Source: Gimesia chilikensis
GTDB taxonomy: Bacteria > Planctomycetota > Planctomycetia > Planctomycetales > Planctomycetaceae
Assembly: GCF_007744075.1 (NCBI RefSeq)
Contig: NZ_CP036266.1
Coordinates: 3,333,748 to 3,397,747, forward strand
Length of the DNA stretch: 64,000 nucleotides
Reading direction: 5' to 3'
The notes below the pieces were generated by a model. It was not told the origin of the DNA. It saw only the letters and a program-made list of their open reading frames with translations, and ran no database searches. Positions within the stretch are counted from its first letter, which is position 1; each line of letters starts with the position of its first letter. The position numbers and the translations under genes are program-made. Shown here piece after piece: positions 9,153 to 17,723 of this stretch.

Positions 9153-9848
9153 ATGAAACCTCCGTTCTTCGAGATACTCGCCTATGAACCCACGGATCTC
9201 GGTATGTTGTGTTTGCGGCGGCGTGAGTTGCTGTGCGAACCGGGAACGATCGTCACCGAAGTCACGCTCAACCATGAATTTCTGATGAGCAGTTACCTGA
9301 CAGCTTCCGAGAAGGCCCTGTCGGAAATCGCGCTGCAGATGCACTCTGGATCCAGCCTGCGCGTACTGATTGGTGGCCTCGGGCTGGGGTATACTTCCTG
9401 GACAGCGCTGGAATCTGATCGCGTATCACAATGCGAGGTGCTGGAGTTTCTACCACAGGTGATCAACTGGCTGAAGCAAGATATGATTCCGCTGTCAGGC
9501 AAGCTGAACGCAGACAATCGTCTCACCATCACTCAGAGTGATATCTACCAGCAACTCGCCAGTCCGCCGGACAAGAGGTATGACCTGATTCTCATCGACG
9601 TGGATCATTCACCAGATGAGAAACTCGATGATGGGAATGGCCATTTTTATACAGCCGAAGGATTGCAGCGTGCAAAGCTCCACCTGGAAGAAAACGGGGT
9701 GCTCGGCATCTGGTCTTACGCAGAGAGTCCCCGGTTTGCCGACGCGTTGCACGAGGTGTTCCGCGAAGTTCGGATTGAGCCCGTGACCGTTTTCAACAAT
9801 CTGATCAACGAACAGCAGACTGACTGGCTGTTTTTTGCTCGTGACTGA
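9153..9848 (+). CDS. Spermidine-synthase-like SAM-binding protein
   Basis: 231 residues with the fold signature of spermidine synthase-like methyltransferases. The glycine loop is VLIGGLGLGYT (about 71-81), followed by an acidic end of strand 2 (CEVLEFLPQVI), the QSDIYQQL motif and the strand-4 DLILIDVDHSPDEKL. There is no tetramerisation front domain typical of true SpeE. It may be a small-molecule methyltransferase or aminopropyltransferase relative; the substrate is unknown. No signal peptide. It stands alone, 184 bases after the cold-shock gene. Confidence 0.85.
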   Translation: MKPPFFEILAYEPTDLGMLCLRRRELLCEPGTIVTEVTLNHEFLMSSYLTASEKALSEIALQMHSGSSLRVLIGGLGLGYTSWTALESDRVSQCEVLEFLPQVINWLKQDMIPLSGKLNADNRLTITQSDIYQQLASPPDKRYDLILIDVDHSPDEKLDDGNGHFYTAEGLQRAKLHLEENGVLGIWSYAESPRFADALHEVFREVRIEPVTVFNNLINEQQTDWLFFARD

Positions 9849-9933
9849 GTCTGCTGCGAGCAATTTGATCGACTGTTTCTGAACAAGACGTGCCCCCCTG
9901 CCCTTAAATGAAAATCTAACAGGATTACATATT

Positions 9934-10578
9934 GTGCCTCTGGTGGAAATTGAAATCTCAATTCAGACTGCAGTCGTACCCGATGCGATCATTGATTTTC
10001 TTAGTGAAGCTGAAGCAAGGATCCGTCATTATCTTGAGAACAGTCCGTGCACTGCTTTGGGTTTTGTGCCAAGCCATTTCGAAAAAGTTTATCACGCCTT
10101 GCACGCAATCACGGACGAGAACCTTGCCTGCGGAACATCATTGTGCGAGTGGGGGAGCGGTTTCGGGGTGGTAGCGTCGTTAGCCTCGATGCTTGGATTT
10201 ATGGCTTATGGCATTGAGATTGAACAGGATCTGGTTGAGGCATCCCGCAGACTGGCGGATGACTTTGGCCTGCCCGTGGAGTTCGTTCAAGGCAGCTTTA
10301 TTCCGGCGGGCGCCGAAGCCCTTGCTCAGGAAGCCTATGTAGATAACAATTCCGTCTTTCCCTGGCTTATTAATGACGCGGAGGAGGGATACAAAAAACT
10401 CCAGCGTGGTCTCAATGAGTTTGACATTGTTTTTGCCTATCCCTGGCCCGGCGAGGATTATCTATTTAAGAGTTTGTTTGAGGAATATGCCGCCGAGGGG
10501 GCACTGTTGATGACGTATGACTACCCTCAAACAATACGCGTGCTCAGGAAGCAGAGTGAATTGGCAGCGGGGGCGTAA
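9934..10578 (+). CDS. Class I SAM-dependent methyltransferase-like protein
   Basis: 214 residues with a GTG start at 9934 preceded by AGGA. A long helical front (1-65) precedes the SAM-binding loop CEWGSGFGVVASLASMLGF, then the acidic residue in YGIEIEQDLVEASRRL and a later strand FDIVFAYPWPGED in the place of the usual motif IV. This looks like a methyltransferase of unknown substrate. It lies 85 bases downstream of the spermidine-synthase-like gene and the two may form a unit. Confidence 0.8.
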   Translation: MPLVEIEISIQTAVVPDAIIDFLSEAEARIRHYLENSPCTALGFVPSHFEKVYHALHAITDENLACGTSLCEWGSGFGVVASLASMLGFMAYGIEIEQDLVEASRRLADDFGLPVEFVQGSFIPAGAEALAQEAYVDNNSVFPWLINDAEEGYKKLQRGLNEFDIVFAYPWPGEDYLFKSLFEEYAAEGALLMTYDYPQTIRVLRKQSELAAGA

Positions 10579-10956
10579 GCCATTCGGGCTTCCCAGTACA
10601 GTCTCCAAGTACCGATTCACTTTCTGACGTTTGATTTCAAGCAGAAACGGTTCTCCCTGCGCCGAGGCTTAACCTGTCAAACTATTATCCATGGTCTGTC
10701 ACGAAGCACAACGACTCCAGATTTAGTAGTTAATGGTGATAAACGGTATTCAAGACGCATACAGCCCGCTCCTTCTAGCCGAATTAATTCACGATCACCG
10801 TTGAGTGCTCAAAGTGCCTCTCATTTGTTGAGCAAGCCCAGAGTCGCTAAATAAAATGCAAATTAAAATGTGAATAGTGTGAAAGAAGTTAATTAGATAC
10901 CACGTACAATGCATGTCGTGATTCTGACATTCTGTCTGGCGTTTAGGGGAAATAAA
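10579..10956. other. Intergenic region
   Basis: 378 bases, AT-rich toward the bestrophin gene. It probably contains that gene's promoter; no RNA or repeat is recognised. Confidence 0.5.
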
Positions 10957-11853
10957 ATGACAAGTTATCAAACTCGCAAAGGGTTCTGGCATGAGGCGGT
11001 TGCTTTGGAAGGGGCGGTTACACTTAAAGTGATTCCCTCGGTACTGATTTTTGGTATTCTCTCAAGTGTTGTTTGTGGTGCTGCTTCATTTATAAAGGAT
11101 CACTTTCAAGTTTCGTTTGAACTAGATATCAGTGTTTTTGGATTCGCTGGAGTAGCTTTGGGAATACTGCTGGTCATTCGATTGAATGCTGGTTACGACC
11201 GATGGTGGGAAGCTCGTACGCTCTGGGGAGGCATCGTCAACCAATCACGCAATCTAATCATTAGTTCGATTACATACGGGCCAGAGAACAAAACCTGGCG
11301 AGATAATATGGTCAGGTGGACGGCAGCCTTTCCGCATGTGGCTCGCCATACTCTGCGCAGTGAGCCCCTTTCAGATGAAGTCATTAATTTGATCGGCCCA
11401 GACGCTGCCAGTAATCTCACTGCGTCCGGTCATATGCCAAGCACCGTGGCGATGCAAATAGGTGAACTGCTTCAAACTGCTACAAAGCAAGGGGAATTAG
11501 ACGGTTTCGCATTTATGCAAATTGATCGAGAACGTGCATTACTGATCGATCATCTGGGAGCTTGTGAAAGAATTGTACTGACGCCACTTCCTCAAATTTA
11601 TTCACTCAAAATCAGGCATTTTATTCTTCTGTTCCTGCTGCTACTACCTGTGGCCATGATCCCTCAGTTAAATACAATCTGGTGGATCCCAATACTCACG
11701 ATGCTCATCGCCTACCCCCTGTTATCGCTCGACCAGATTGGCGTTGAATTAGAGAATCCGTTTTCGACAGCAAATCATAGCCACCTGCCGCTTAATGATA
11801 TTTCAGCAACAATCGAACGAAACCTGTTGAGTTTCCTGCATCTGAAACAGTGA
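10957..11853 (+). CDS. Bestrophin-like (UPF0187 / YneE family) membrane channel
   Basis: 298 residues from ATG 10957, with AGGGGA 6 bases upstream. Family marks: two N-terminal helices (LKVIPSVLIFGILSSVVCG; FGFAGVALGILLVIRLNAGYDRWWEAR with the typical R..A..RWWE motif), WGGIVNQSRNL, and a C-terminal helix pair (HFILLFLLLLPVAMIPQL; WWIPILTMLIAYPLLSLDQIGVELENPF). The ENPF end matches bacterial bestrophins. These proteins form pentameric anion or cation channels in the inner membrane. Its presence next to osmotic-stress-type genes suggests a role in ion balance, which is inference. Confidence 0.9.
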   Translation: MTSYQTRKGFWHEAVALEGAVTLKVIPSVLIFGILSSVVCGAASFIKDHFQVSFELDISVFGFAGVALGILLVIRLNAGYDRWWEARTLWGGIVNQSRNLIISSITYGPENKTWRDNMVRWTAAFPHVARHTLRSEPLSDEVINLIGPDAASNLTASGHMPSTVAMQIGELLQTATKQGELDGFAFMQIDRERALLIDHLGACERIVLTPLPQIYSLKIRHFILLFLLLLPVAMIPQLNTIWWIPILTMLIAYPLLSLDQIGVELENPFSTANHSHLPLNDISATIERNLLSFLHLKQ

Positions 11854-12212
11854 GATGTCGGATGAGCCGAGGACATCCCTGATGGATCGAGCTTTCAGTA
11901 GAAAGTCTTAAGAATGCAAAGTGTATGTTAACGCGACTGGATAACCGTGCCTGATCACAAGATAGATTTTCCGAACTTTGAGATAATCTCATTAGATCAA
12001 TTCGAAGTTCGAACAAAGCCCGCTCATATTTCAGCTCCCCTCTCCCGATCAGCGCCGGACCGTTAAGCCGATTAAGCTCTAACTCTGTCTTACTTATTAA
12101 TCCCTGCTGATTGCTATTGCCTTCCTGTATATTGGAGGTACAATATATGCAGGTGCCAATATTGCACCTGCAATAACAGCTGTGCAAAACCTTAAAACAG
12201 AGGATCTGACTG
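11854..12212. other. Intergenic region with a hairpin
   Basis: 359 bases without a gene. The only distinct structure is the inverted repeat at 12149-12171, described separately. Confidence 0.5.
12149..12171 (+). promoter_or_regulatory. Inverted repeat / hairpin upstream of gene at 12213
   Basis: Perfect 8-bp arms GCAGGTGC (12149-12156) and GCACCTGC (12164-12171) with a 7-base spacer. No T tract follows, so it is not a terminator for the plus strand. It sits 41 bases upstream of the next start codon and could be an operator or a leader hairpin. Confidence 0.5.
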
Positions 12213-12731
12213 ATGCCGAAAGTAAAAATTACAAGGAAGAAATTTCTGGAAGACAGTCAGGGCCGAACTTTCTCAGATGTGTTTAATGAATCTGATGCGC
12301 CGTTTGAAGCAGTTCTGAGATTTTTTGATTGTCCGGATCGGCAACGCAGGATGGAAGAATCCGAACTGCATCATGATCGGTCTCCCCTGGCTGGCGTCGT
12401 TCGGGAACTTGAAGCTTTGCCGGAAGTCGATCAGTTTCTTTCCGGTGTGCATATCCAGCGAAGCATGCGATTCCGCCAGGCCATTGGAGTTCTGGTACGA
12501 ATCATCATGGAAGCCCAAGGCTGGGAGAAGACTGGCCGCAAAGGTTCACTGGGGGTCAGATCCCCCAGGAAGACCCGAACCCCCAGGCACAATACGGGAG
12601 GGCTGGCATTCTGGTTTAACCGAGGCGAACGCTATCGCAAAACAGATGGTATGCCGTTTCTGTCTGTGAAAGAACGCTGTGAGCAGTTTGAAAACTGTGT
12701 TGATTCACAAAACATGTCTATGGAAGCATAG
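12213..12731 (+). CDS. Hypothetical protein, 172 aa
   Basis: The start at 12213 has AGAGGA about 9 bases upstream. The protein is soluble and basic in its centre (GRKGSLGVRSPRKTRTPRHN), with a C-terminal 'GGLAFWFNRGERYRKTDG' stretch. I do not recognise a family; the basic linker could indicate nucleic-acid binding, but nothing specific supports that. It is preceded by the hairpin at 12149. Confidence 0.6.
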   Translation: MPKVKITRKKFLEDSQGRTFSDVFNESDAPFEAVLRFFDCPDRQRRMEESELHHDRSPLAGVVRELEALPEVDQFLSGVHIQRSMRFRQAIGVLVRIIMEAQGWEKTGRKGSLGVRSPRKTRTPRHNTGGLAFWFNRGERYRKTDGMPFLSVKERCEQFENCVDSQNMSMEA

Positions 12732-13191
12732 GCAATTTTTCAAAAGAACAATGTCGCCAGAGTACTAAAACGGTGAAACGAATCACATGATTCAGAGTGA
12801 CACTTGTGTCCTCAAGAAGTTCCATTGCCTGCTTGAAACTGCTGCTAACCAATCGTAATCCTTTCTCTACAACAGCAGTCATCTGCATCGGAATACTGGT
12901 GCGTACAGGGAGGAATATTCCACGATGTGTATTTAATTTACACATTCCGCCAAGTGGGTTCCTCTCAGTTCTCAGGAACTTGAATTGCTGTTCTCCGGGG
13001 CAGGAATCTGGCTCAACGGAACTATGATTCTCTTTTTGATCATGCAGATCAAGAAAATGATGTGGTTGTCAACAGGCTGCATCAGGTTGAAGATTACCTG
13101 CTGATCTGGTCCATCAAATTGCTTCTTGAGATTTCACGCTTGCCTGTTTTGATGCCCTGTTTTAAGCAATTCAATTTCGAAAGCCGGCAGA
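12732..13191. other. Intergenic region
   Basis: 460 bases. Several short frames on both strands (for example minus 12718-12945) lack start signals and family resemblance. No RNA gene or repeat is recognised. Confidence 0.45.
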
Positions 13192-14109
13192 ATGAAACTC
13201 AATCAACCTTTAACGGAATTGGTACTTGCGCGAGATCTTATGTCGCAGCAGGTCCATTCCCTGTTACCAGCCACTCCCATTCCTGAGGGGATACATCAGT
13301 TACTGACCGGGCAGTATTCTGAGATGCCGATTGTGAACAAGTCGGGTGAGTACTGCGGAATGTTTTCTGAAAAATGTTGTGTGAAAATCCTCTCATACCT
13401 GGCAGATCTGATTGACGTCAAACAGCATACTTCTTTTCGGGCTGCGGATGTGATGATTCCCCGTCACAAACTGTTCATGCTGAATCCGGAACACGATGTC
13501 ATATCAGCAATCTCAGCATTGCTCGAGAAAAAATATACAGGAGCACCTGTAGTTGATTCACAGGGACGCTGTCTGGGTGTATTCTCTGAGAGAACCTGCC
13601 TCGGGTACGTGATCGAAGCGATCTACAGTAGAGTACCGTCTGCGCAGGTGCAGGAATTTACTGACTCGGACAGTAATCGACTGATTGATCTGGAGACCGG
13701 TCTCCAGAAGATTTTAAGCATCTTTGATGAGACCTTCTACGGTCGTCTGCCTGTCATACAGAATGATGAAATCGCCGGCCAGGTTTCCAGACGAGACGTG
13801 CTCAAGCACTCCACAATTCTTTCCAACATCATGCAATCTCGGCTGAATGCACCTCATATCGATGTCGGAATACCTGAGGTAAGGACTGCGGATTATTCGA
13901 AAGCGCACGACACATTCCTGAATCATCCTGTCTCGGTATTCACCGAAGAGAATTCTTATACGATCGGCCCTGAAATGAGTCTGCTCTCGGTCGCGCAACT
14001 GTTTTTTGATTCCCCACATCGTCGCTTCCCGGTTGTCGAAGCAGGGAAGCTGATTGGACTGGTTGATCGATGTGATGTATTGCGTTCTGCAATCAAACTT
14101 TTCAAATAA
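13192..14109 (+). CDS. Four-CBS-domain protein
   Basis: 305 residues made of four CBS-like motifs and little else. They are at about 15-70 (ARDLMSQQVHSL ... MPIVNKSGEYCGMFSE), 83-145 (AADVMIPRHKLFML ... GAPVVDSQGRCLGVFSE), 158-205 (RLPVIQNDEIAGQVSRRDVL) and 240-303 (HPVSVFTEENSY ... RFPVVEAGKLIGLVDRCDVL). Two Bateman modules of this kind bind adenine nucleotides such as AMP, ATP, SAM or c-di-AMP and act as sensors. There is no attached enzyme or channel domain. It lies 59 bases before the BON / MpsC-like / FloA group and may regulate it. The ribosome site is weak; an in-frame ATG at 13240 is an alternative start. Confidence 0.88.
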   Translation: MKLNQPLTELVLARDLMSQQVHSLLPATPIPEGIHQLLTGQYSEMPIVNKSGEYCGMFSEKCCVKILSYLADLIDVKQHTSFRAADVMIPRHKLFMLNPEHDVISAISALLEKKYTGAPVVDSQGRCLGVFSERTCLGYVIEAIYSRVPSAQVQEFTDSDSNRLIDLETGLQKILSIFDETFYGRLPVIQNDEIAGQVSRRDVLKHSTILSNIMQSRLNAPHIDVGIPEVRTADYSKAHDTFLNHPVSVFTEENSYTIGPEMSLLSVAQLFFDSPHRRFPVVEAGKLIGLVDRCDVLRSAIKLFK

Positions 14110-14168
14110 TGCACCTTTAAATAAGCGGACATACGGTTCCGCTGGAATGATATCAGGCTCTAGACGAC

Positions 14169-14456
14169 ATGCTTTCTCCCAATACCAATCCGATTGATCG
14201 ACTGAACTTGAGTGAAAATTCCATTCAGCAGATCAGTTCGTGTGTGCAAAACCGTTTAGGATATTTAATTGATGGCTTTCGGATCGATGACTGTACGACT
14301 GGCGTGACTCTCTGGGGGCGTGTCAGTACATATTACAGTAAACAACTGGTCCAGGAAGTTGTTAAGGAACAATGTGGTATCGCCATTGTTATCGATAACA
14401 TTGAAGTTGAGCTGTCAGATACTGGCTGCGTTCGCTGCAGAGAGAGCTTTATATGA
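14169..14456 (+). CDS. Small BON-domain-like protein
   Basis: 95 residues. The region 15-85 has the BON pattern: an N-terminal helix, then GFRIDDCTTGVTLWGRVSTYYSKQLVQEVV and a final IVIDNIEVEL strand. BON domains are about 60 residues, contact phospholipid or peptidoglycan, and occur in osmotic-stress proteins. There is no signal peptide, so this copy would act inside the cell. Its stop overlaps the start of the next gene (ATGA at 14453-14456), a sign of translational coupling. Confidence 0.75.
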   Translation: MLSPNTNPIDRLNLSENSIQQISSCVQNRLGYLIDGFRIDDCTTGVTLWGRVSTYYSKQLVQEVVKEQCGIAIVIDNIEVELSDTGCVRCRESFI

Positions 14457-14869
14457 ACTATTCCCCACTCACCATGACAGCTCAAGTGGCTCATGCGGTA
14501 CGCGACTTTCAACAACAGCGCACTGGCCATACTCCCAGATCCGTAACAGTAGTTCTCAGTGAAGGTGTGATGCTGGTGACACTCCATGAGGTACTGACCC
14601 CGGCAGAGATCATTCTTTGTCAGACTGACAAAGGTATGGCCCGCTTACGGGACTTTCATCGTGATTCGATCCGGGCCTCGCTCGGCCCTCTGGGAACAGA
14701 AATCGAACGAATTGCCGGAGTCGCCCTGCAAGAAGTGGTAGCGGACATTGAACCGGCAACGGGCGATATCGTCCATATTTTTACTACAGGAACTCTGTTG
14801 CAGGTGTTTAAGCTCACAGGTTGCTTATCCGCAGAAACATGGGTTGGAAGTGAAAGAGATCCGGCATGA
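14453..14869 (+). CDS. DUF2294 / MpsC-like protein
   Basis: 138 residues matching the DUF2294 (Na+-translocating membrane potential system MpsC-type) pattern: 'GHTPRSVTVVLSEGVMLVTLHEVLTPAE' followed by 'RDFHRDSIRASLGPLGTEIERIAGVALQEVVADIEPATGD'. The family is poorly understood; MpsC was described in Staphylococcus with a membrane-potential-generating system. Here the partners are different: it overlaps the BON-like gene by 4 bases upstream and floA by 4 bases downstream, so the three products are probably made in fixed ratio. Confidence 0.82.
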   Translation: MNYSPLTMTAQVAHAVRDFQQQRTGHTPRSVTVVLSEGVMLVTLHEVLTPAEIILCQTDKGMARLRDFHRDSIRASLGPLGTEIERIAGVALQEVVADIEPATGDIVHIFTTGTLLQVFKLTGCLSAETWVGSERDPA

Positions 14870-15909
14870 ACAATTTCTGGTTTCTGGTGATCGTAATCAC
14901 TATCGCAAGTGTTCTGTTTTTCGCTGGAATGCGATATTTCTCATTGTGGCTGCAAGCCTATGTCACGGGAACTCGTATTCATCTGTTGTCTCTGATCATG
15001 ATGTCCCTGAGAAAAGTCGACCCAAAAGTCATTGTCCAGGTCAAAATTATGGCCGTTCAGGCGGGGCTCTCCGATATTTCGACCGACGCACTGGAAGCAC
15101 AGTACCTGGCTGGGGGAGACGTCCGTCGCATTACACTTGCCTTGATTGCAGCCCAACGCGCTCAGATTGAGCTTGACTGGGATACCGCCGCTGCCATCGA
15201 TCTGGCGGGGCGCGATATCCTGGAGGCGGTCCAGGTCAGCGTAAATCCCAAAGTGATTTACTGTCCCCAGGAGAAAGCTGGAGTTCGCAGTACGCTGGAT
15301 GGTGTTTCCAAAGACGGCATTCAATTGAAGGTTCGAGCGCTGGTGTCTGTCCGCACCAATCTCAACCAGCTCATCGGTGGTGCCGCGGAATCGACTGTGA
15401 TTGCAAGGGTTGGTGAAGGAATCGTTTCCGCAATCGGAGCGTGTGAGAGTTACCAGGAAGCACTGGCCGATCCAACATTGATTTCCCGCAAGGTAATCAA
15501 TAAAGGCCTGGATTCGCAGACATCTTTCAGTATTATCTCCATTGATATCGCTTCCATAGAGGTAGGCAGGAATATTGGAGCCCAGCTGCGAATTACACAG
15601 GCAAATGCTGATGTTAATGTTGCTCGTGCAGAAGCGGAAGGACGGCGGGCAATGGCAGTGGCCCTGGAACAGGAAATGCTGGCCCAGACTCAAGAGAACC
15701 AGGCCATGGTTGTTCTGGCAGAAGCGCAAATTCCAATCGCCATGGCAGATACGTTCCGGGCAGGTCTCCTGTATTCAAAACCATTTCAGGAGCGAGACAA
15801 GACACAGGACATGGATCTAAAAAGAAATACCCAACAGGGCATCAGACCAGCATCTGCCCCAGATCTCAAGCATTATTCGTGGAACCCAAAACTGGGAAAC
15901 AGAGGCTAG
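14866..15909 (+). CDS. floA: Flotillin-like protein FloA
   Basis: 347 residues, normal for the FloA (YqfA/UPF0365) family. An N-terminal hydrophobic hairpin (WFLVIVITIASVLFFAGM) is followed by a PHB/SPFH-type region. Marker stretches are GLSDISTDALEAQYLAGGDV, AAAIDLAGRDILEAVQVSVNPKVIYCP and the coiled AEAEGRRAMAVALEQEM segment before a QIPIAMADTFRAG end. FloA organises membrane microdomains and affects fluidity. The last 40 residues are a variable tail. It is the third gene of the BON / MpsC-like / floA operon. Confidence 0.95.
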   Translation: MNNFWFLVIVITIASVLFFAGMRYFSLWLQAYVTGTRIHLLSLIMMSLRKVDPKVIVQVKIMAVQAGLSDISTDALEAQYLAGGDVRRITLALIAAQRAQIELDWDTAAAIDLAGRDILEAVQVSVNPKVIYCPQEKAGVRSTLDGVSKDGIQLKVRALVSVRTNLNQLIGGAAESTVIARVGEGIVSAIGACESYQEALADPTLISRKVINKGLDSQTSFSIISIDIASIEVGRNIGAQLRITQANADVNVARAEAEGRRAMAVALEQEMLAQTQENQAMVVLAEAQIPIAMADTFRAGLLYSKPFQERDKTQDMDLKRNTQQGIRPASAPDLKHYSWNPKLGNRG

Positions 15910-16274
15910 AACAAAGTCTCTCTTTTTCCAGGCAAATAGATTTACCCCCGACGATCATAAAGTATCAACGATTTCTCCCCCGTCGGAATTATACATATTC
16001 AGATTATGCGAGTCCCTGCTTTCCTCTACACACGATTACTGCAGAAGGAATTACCGAGTGCAGGTGTGGGACAGTCAAGCTTTCATCCGGAATCCAGCTT
16101 GTGGTTCAACCAAGGATTTAACAGGTCGCATCTTGTTAAATTTTAAGAGATCGTCATGATGAAAGAGGAACCAGAACAGGCAAAGTTGCATATTTGCAAA
16201 ATACGATTTCAGGACCGGATCAGGAACTGCTGGGGTGGCGACAGCAAGCTACCGGTTCTATCAGGGGGCAAACC
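15910..16274. other. Intergenic region with a short coupled ORF at its end
   Basis: 365 bases between floA and the DAC-like gene. Nothing is seen in the first 245 bases; the last 120 hold the small frame at 16156. Confidence 0.45.
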
Positions 16275-16278
16275 ATGA
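16156..16278 (+). CDS. Possible 40-aa upstream ORF coupled to the DAC-like gene
   Basis: A frame beginning with two ATG codons (16156, 16159), preceded by AAGAGA, encodes 40 residues (MMKEEPEQAK...VLSGGKP). Its TGA overlaps the ATG of the next gene (ATGA at 16275-16278), the same arrangement as in the BON/MpsC/floA group. It is charged, with two Cys and one Trp, and matches no family I know. It could be a leader peptide or chance. Confidence 0.35.
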   Translation: MMKEEPEQAKLHICKIRFQDRIRNCWGGDSKLPVLSGGKP

Positions 16279-17507
16279 TTGAATACTCCTTCCCCGGGGA
16301 TTTGCTGGATCGCATTAAGACACGCTGGCAACAAATTCCCGATGAGCAATTCGCATTGCCTGAAGACACGATTCTCAGGCGGCTCCTGGAGACTTGTTAT
16401 CATGCTTCGTTTCGTACCAGTGAGCAGAGACTTGTCCAATGTGTCGTGGCATATGTTTCGCCTGGCGACGTTCCTCAAGAAGCTTTACTTTTGACAGACC
16501 CTGTGCAAATGACGGATTCTGAACTTGTCCGCCTGTCACCGATAACACAACATCGTCAGACGGTCATTGGTTGTTATCAGGTGGATGAATGGCTTGGTAT
16601 CTGGGGATTCTTCGAACATGGCCAGGCGTGGGTACAACACTCAGCAGGTGACCCGCCAGCGGTACCAATGCAACCAGGTGATTATCCACCTGACTGTTTG
16701 ATGATCACAATAGAAGGGCCAGGTGCATTGACAGTATCCCAGGGACGAACAGGCCTGGTGCGTTTACGAAACGGCAGAGTGATTTTTCCGCAGGTGAATC
16801 TGCTCCAGACCACAGGAAATCCACTGGGTGATTTCTTTTTTCAATTAGTGAATCGTTTTTTGACTCGAGATCAGTATCAGGAATTCGCAGGAAACGCCGA
16901 TGAGACTGAGGGACAATTCTCATTGCAGAATATTTATACGACTTCAATTCTGGCTATACTGGAACGAATTCGCTTAAAACGACACGGAGGGAGTGTGGTC
17001 ATCGCACCAGTCTCATTCGACCAGCCACTCGCTCACATCACTTATACCGTCTTTGAACATGCCGGTTTGTTCGGGGAGATTGTTGACTATAAGAGACTTG
17101 TTAATCGGTTATGTGATCTTAATTCAAATTCAGAATCCCCTGCTGAGCATGAAAGCAGTCAAGCTGAACTGGCTCTCCGACGGGCGAGCCAGCAGTTAAT
17201 TCGAGGCATCAGTCAGATCAGTCTGTTAGCGGCTGTCGATGGTGCGGTCCTGCTTGATGATCTCCTGCGCATTCAAGGATTTGGGGTACGGTTTCCTGTT
17301 TTACTACCACCAGGTTCGAGAATAGTAGATGCACTTTCCGGCCGAAAGTACTTGTGTGACCAATGGGGATTACGTCATCAGTCAGTATTTTCATTCTGTC
17401 ATAAATGTGAACAGGCCATCGGATTAATTGTATCCCAGGACGACGAAGTCAAAGCCGTAAAAGCAGAGCAAGGTCAGCTTTATTTCTGGGATGGGATTCT
17501 CAATTGA
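16275..17507 (+). CDS. DACNV-type sensor plus diadenylate-cyclase (DAC)-like domain protein
   Basis: 410 residues from ATG 16275, with AGGGGG about 8 bases upstream. The front (YSFPGDLLDRIKTRW ... SFRTSEQRLVQCVVAYVSP) resembles the probable sensor domain called DACNV. The C-terminal 200 residues resemble a DisA_N/DAC domain: ISLLAAVDGAVLLDDLLRIQGFGVRF holds the DGA motif, and WGLRHQSVFSFC stands where active cyclases have RHR. DACs make c-di-AMP from ATP; the changed RHR means activity cannot be assumed. No membrane segment. It is immediately upstream of the cyclic glucan synthase on the same strand (216 bases), which suggests nucleotide-linked control. Confidence 0.78.
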   Translation: MIEYSFPGDLLDRIKTRWQQIPDEQFALPEDTILRRLLETCYHASFRTSEQRLVQCVVAYVSPGDVPQEALLLTDPVQMTDSELVRLSPITQHRQTVIGCYQVDEWLGIWGFFEHGQAWVQHSAGDPPAVPMQPGDYPPDCLMITIEGPGALTVSQGRTGLVRLRNGRVIFPQVNLLQTTGNPLGDFFFQLVNRFLTRDQYQEFAGNADETEGQFSLQNIYTTSILAILERIRLKRHGGSVVIAPVSFDQPLAHITYTVFEHAGLFGEIVDYKRLVNRLCDLNSNSESPAEHESSQAELALRRASQQLIRGISQISLLAAVDGAVLLDDLLRIQGFGVRFPVLLPPGSRIVDALSGRKYLCDQWGLRHQSVFSFCHKCEQAIGLIVSQDDEVKAVKAEQGQLYFWDGILN

Positions 17508-17723
17508 ATTTGCAGGTGGATCATTAACGAGAGCCCTCACCTGTAATCTGTTTCTGCCGGTGTCCTGTCGAGAATCTGCCAGAAGCATCTCTGAATAGTT
17601 CAGAAACGTTCTCATTCATAGGTTCATAGACTACGTACCTGATTGCTTATTAGCTGGTGCTGCTCTATAATCGATCGATTCCCCCCTTGCTCCAGGAGAT
17701 GGAGCTGGGCTTTAGGAGGCTTA

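Noticed and set aside
14941-15729. Minus-strand frame of 262 residues
   Set aside because: Antisense to floA, a clear family match.
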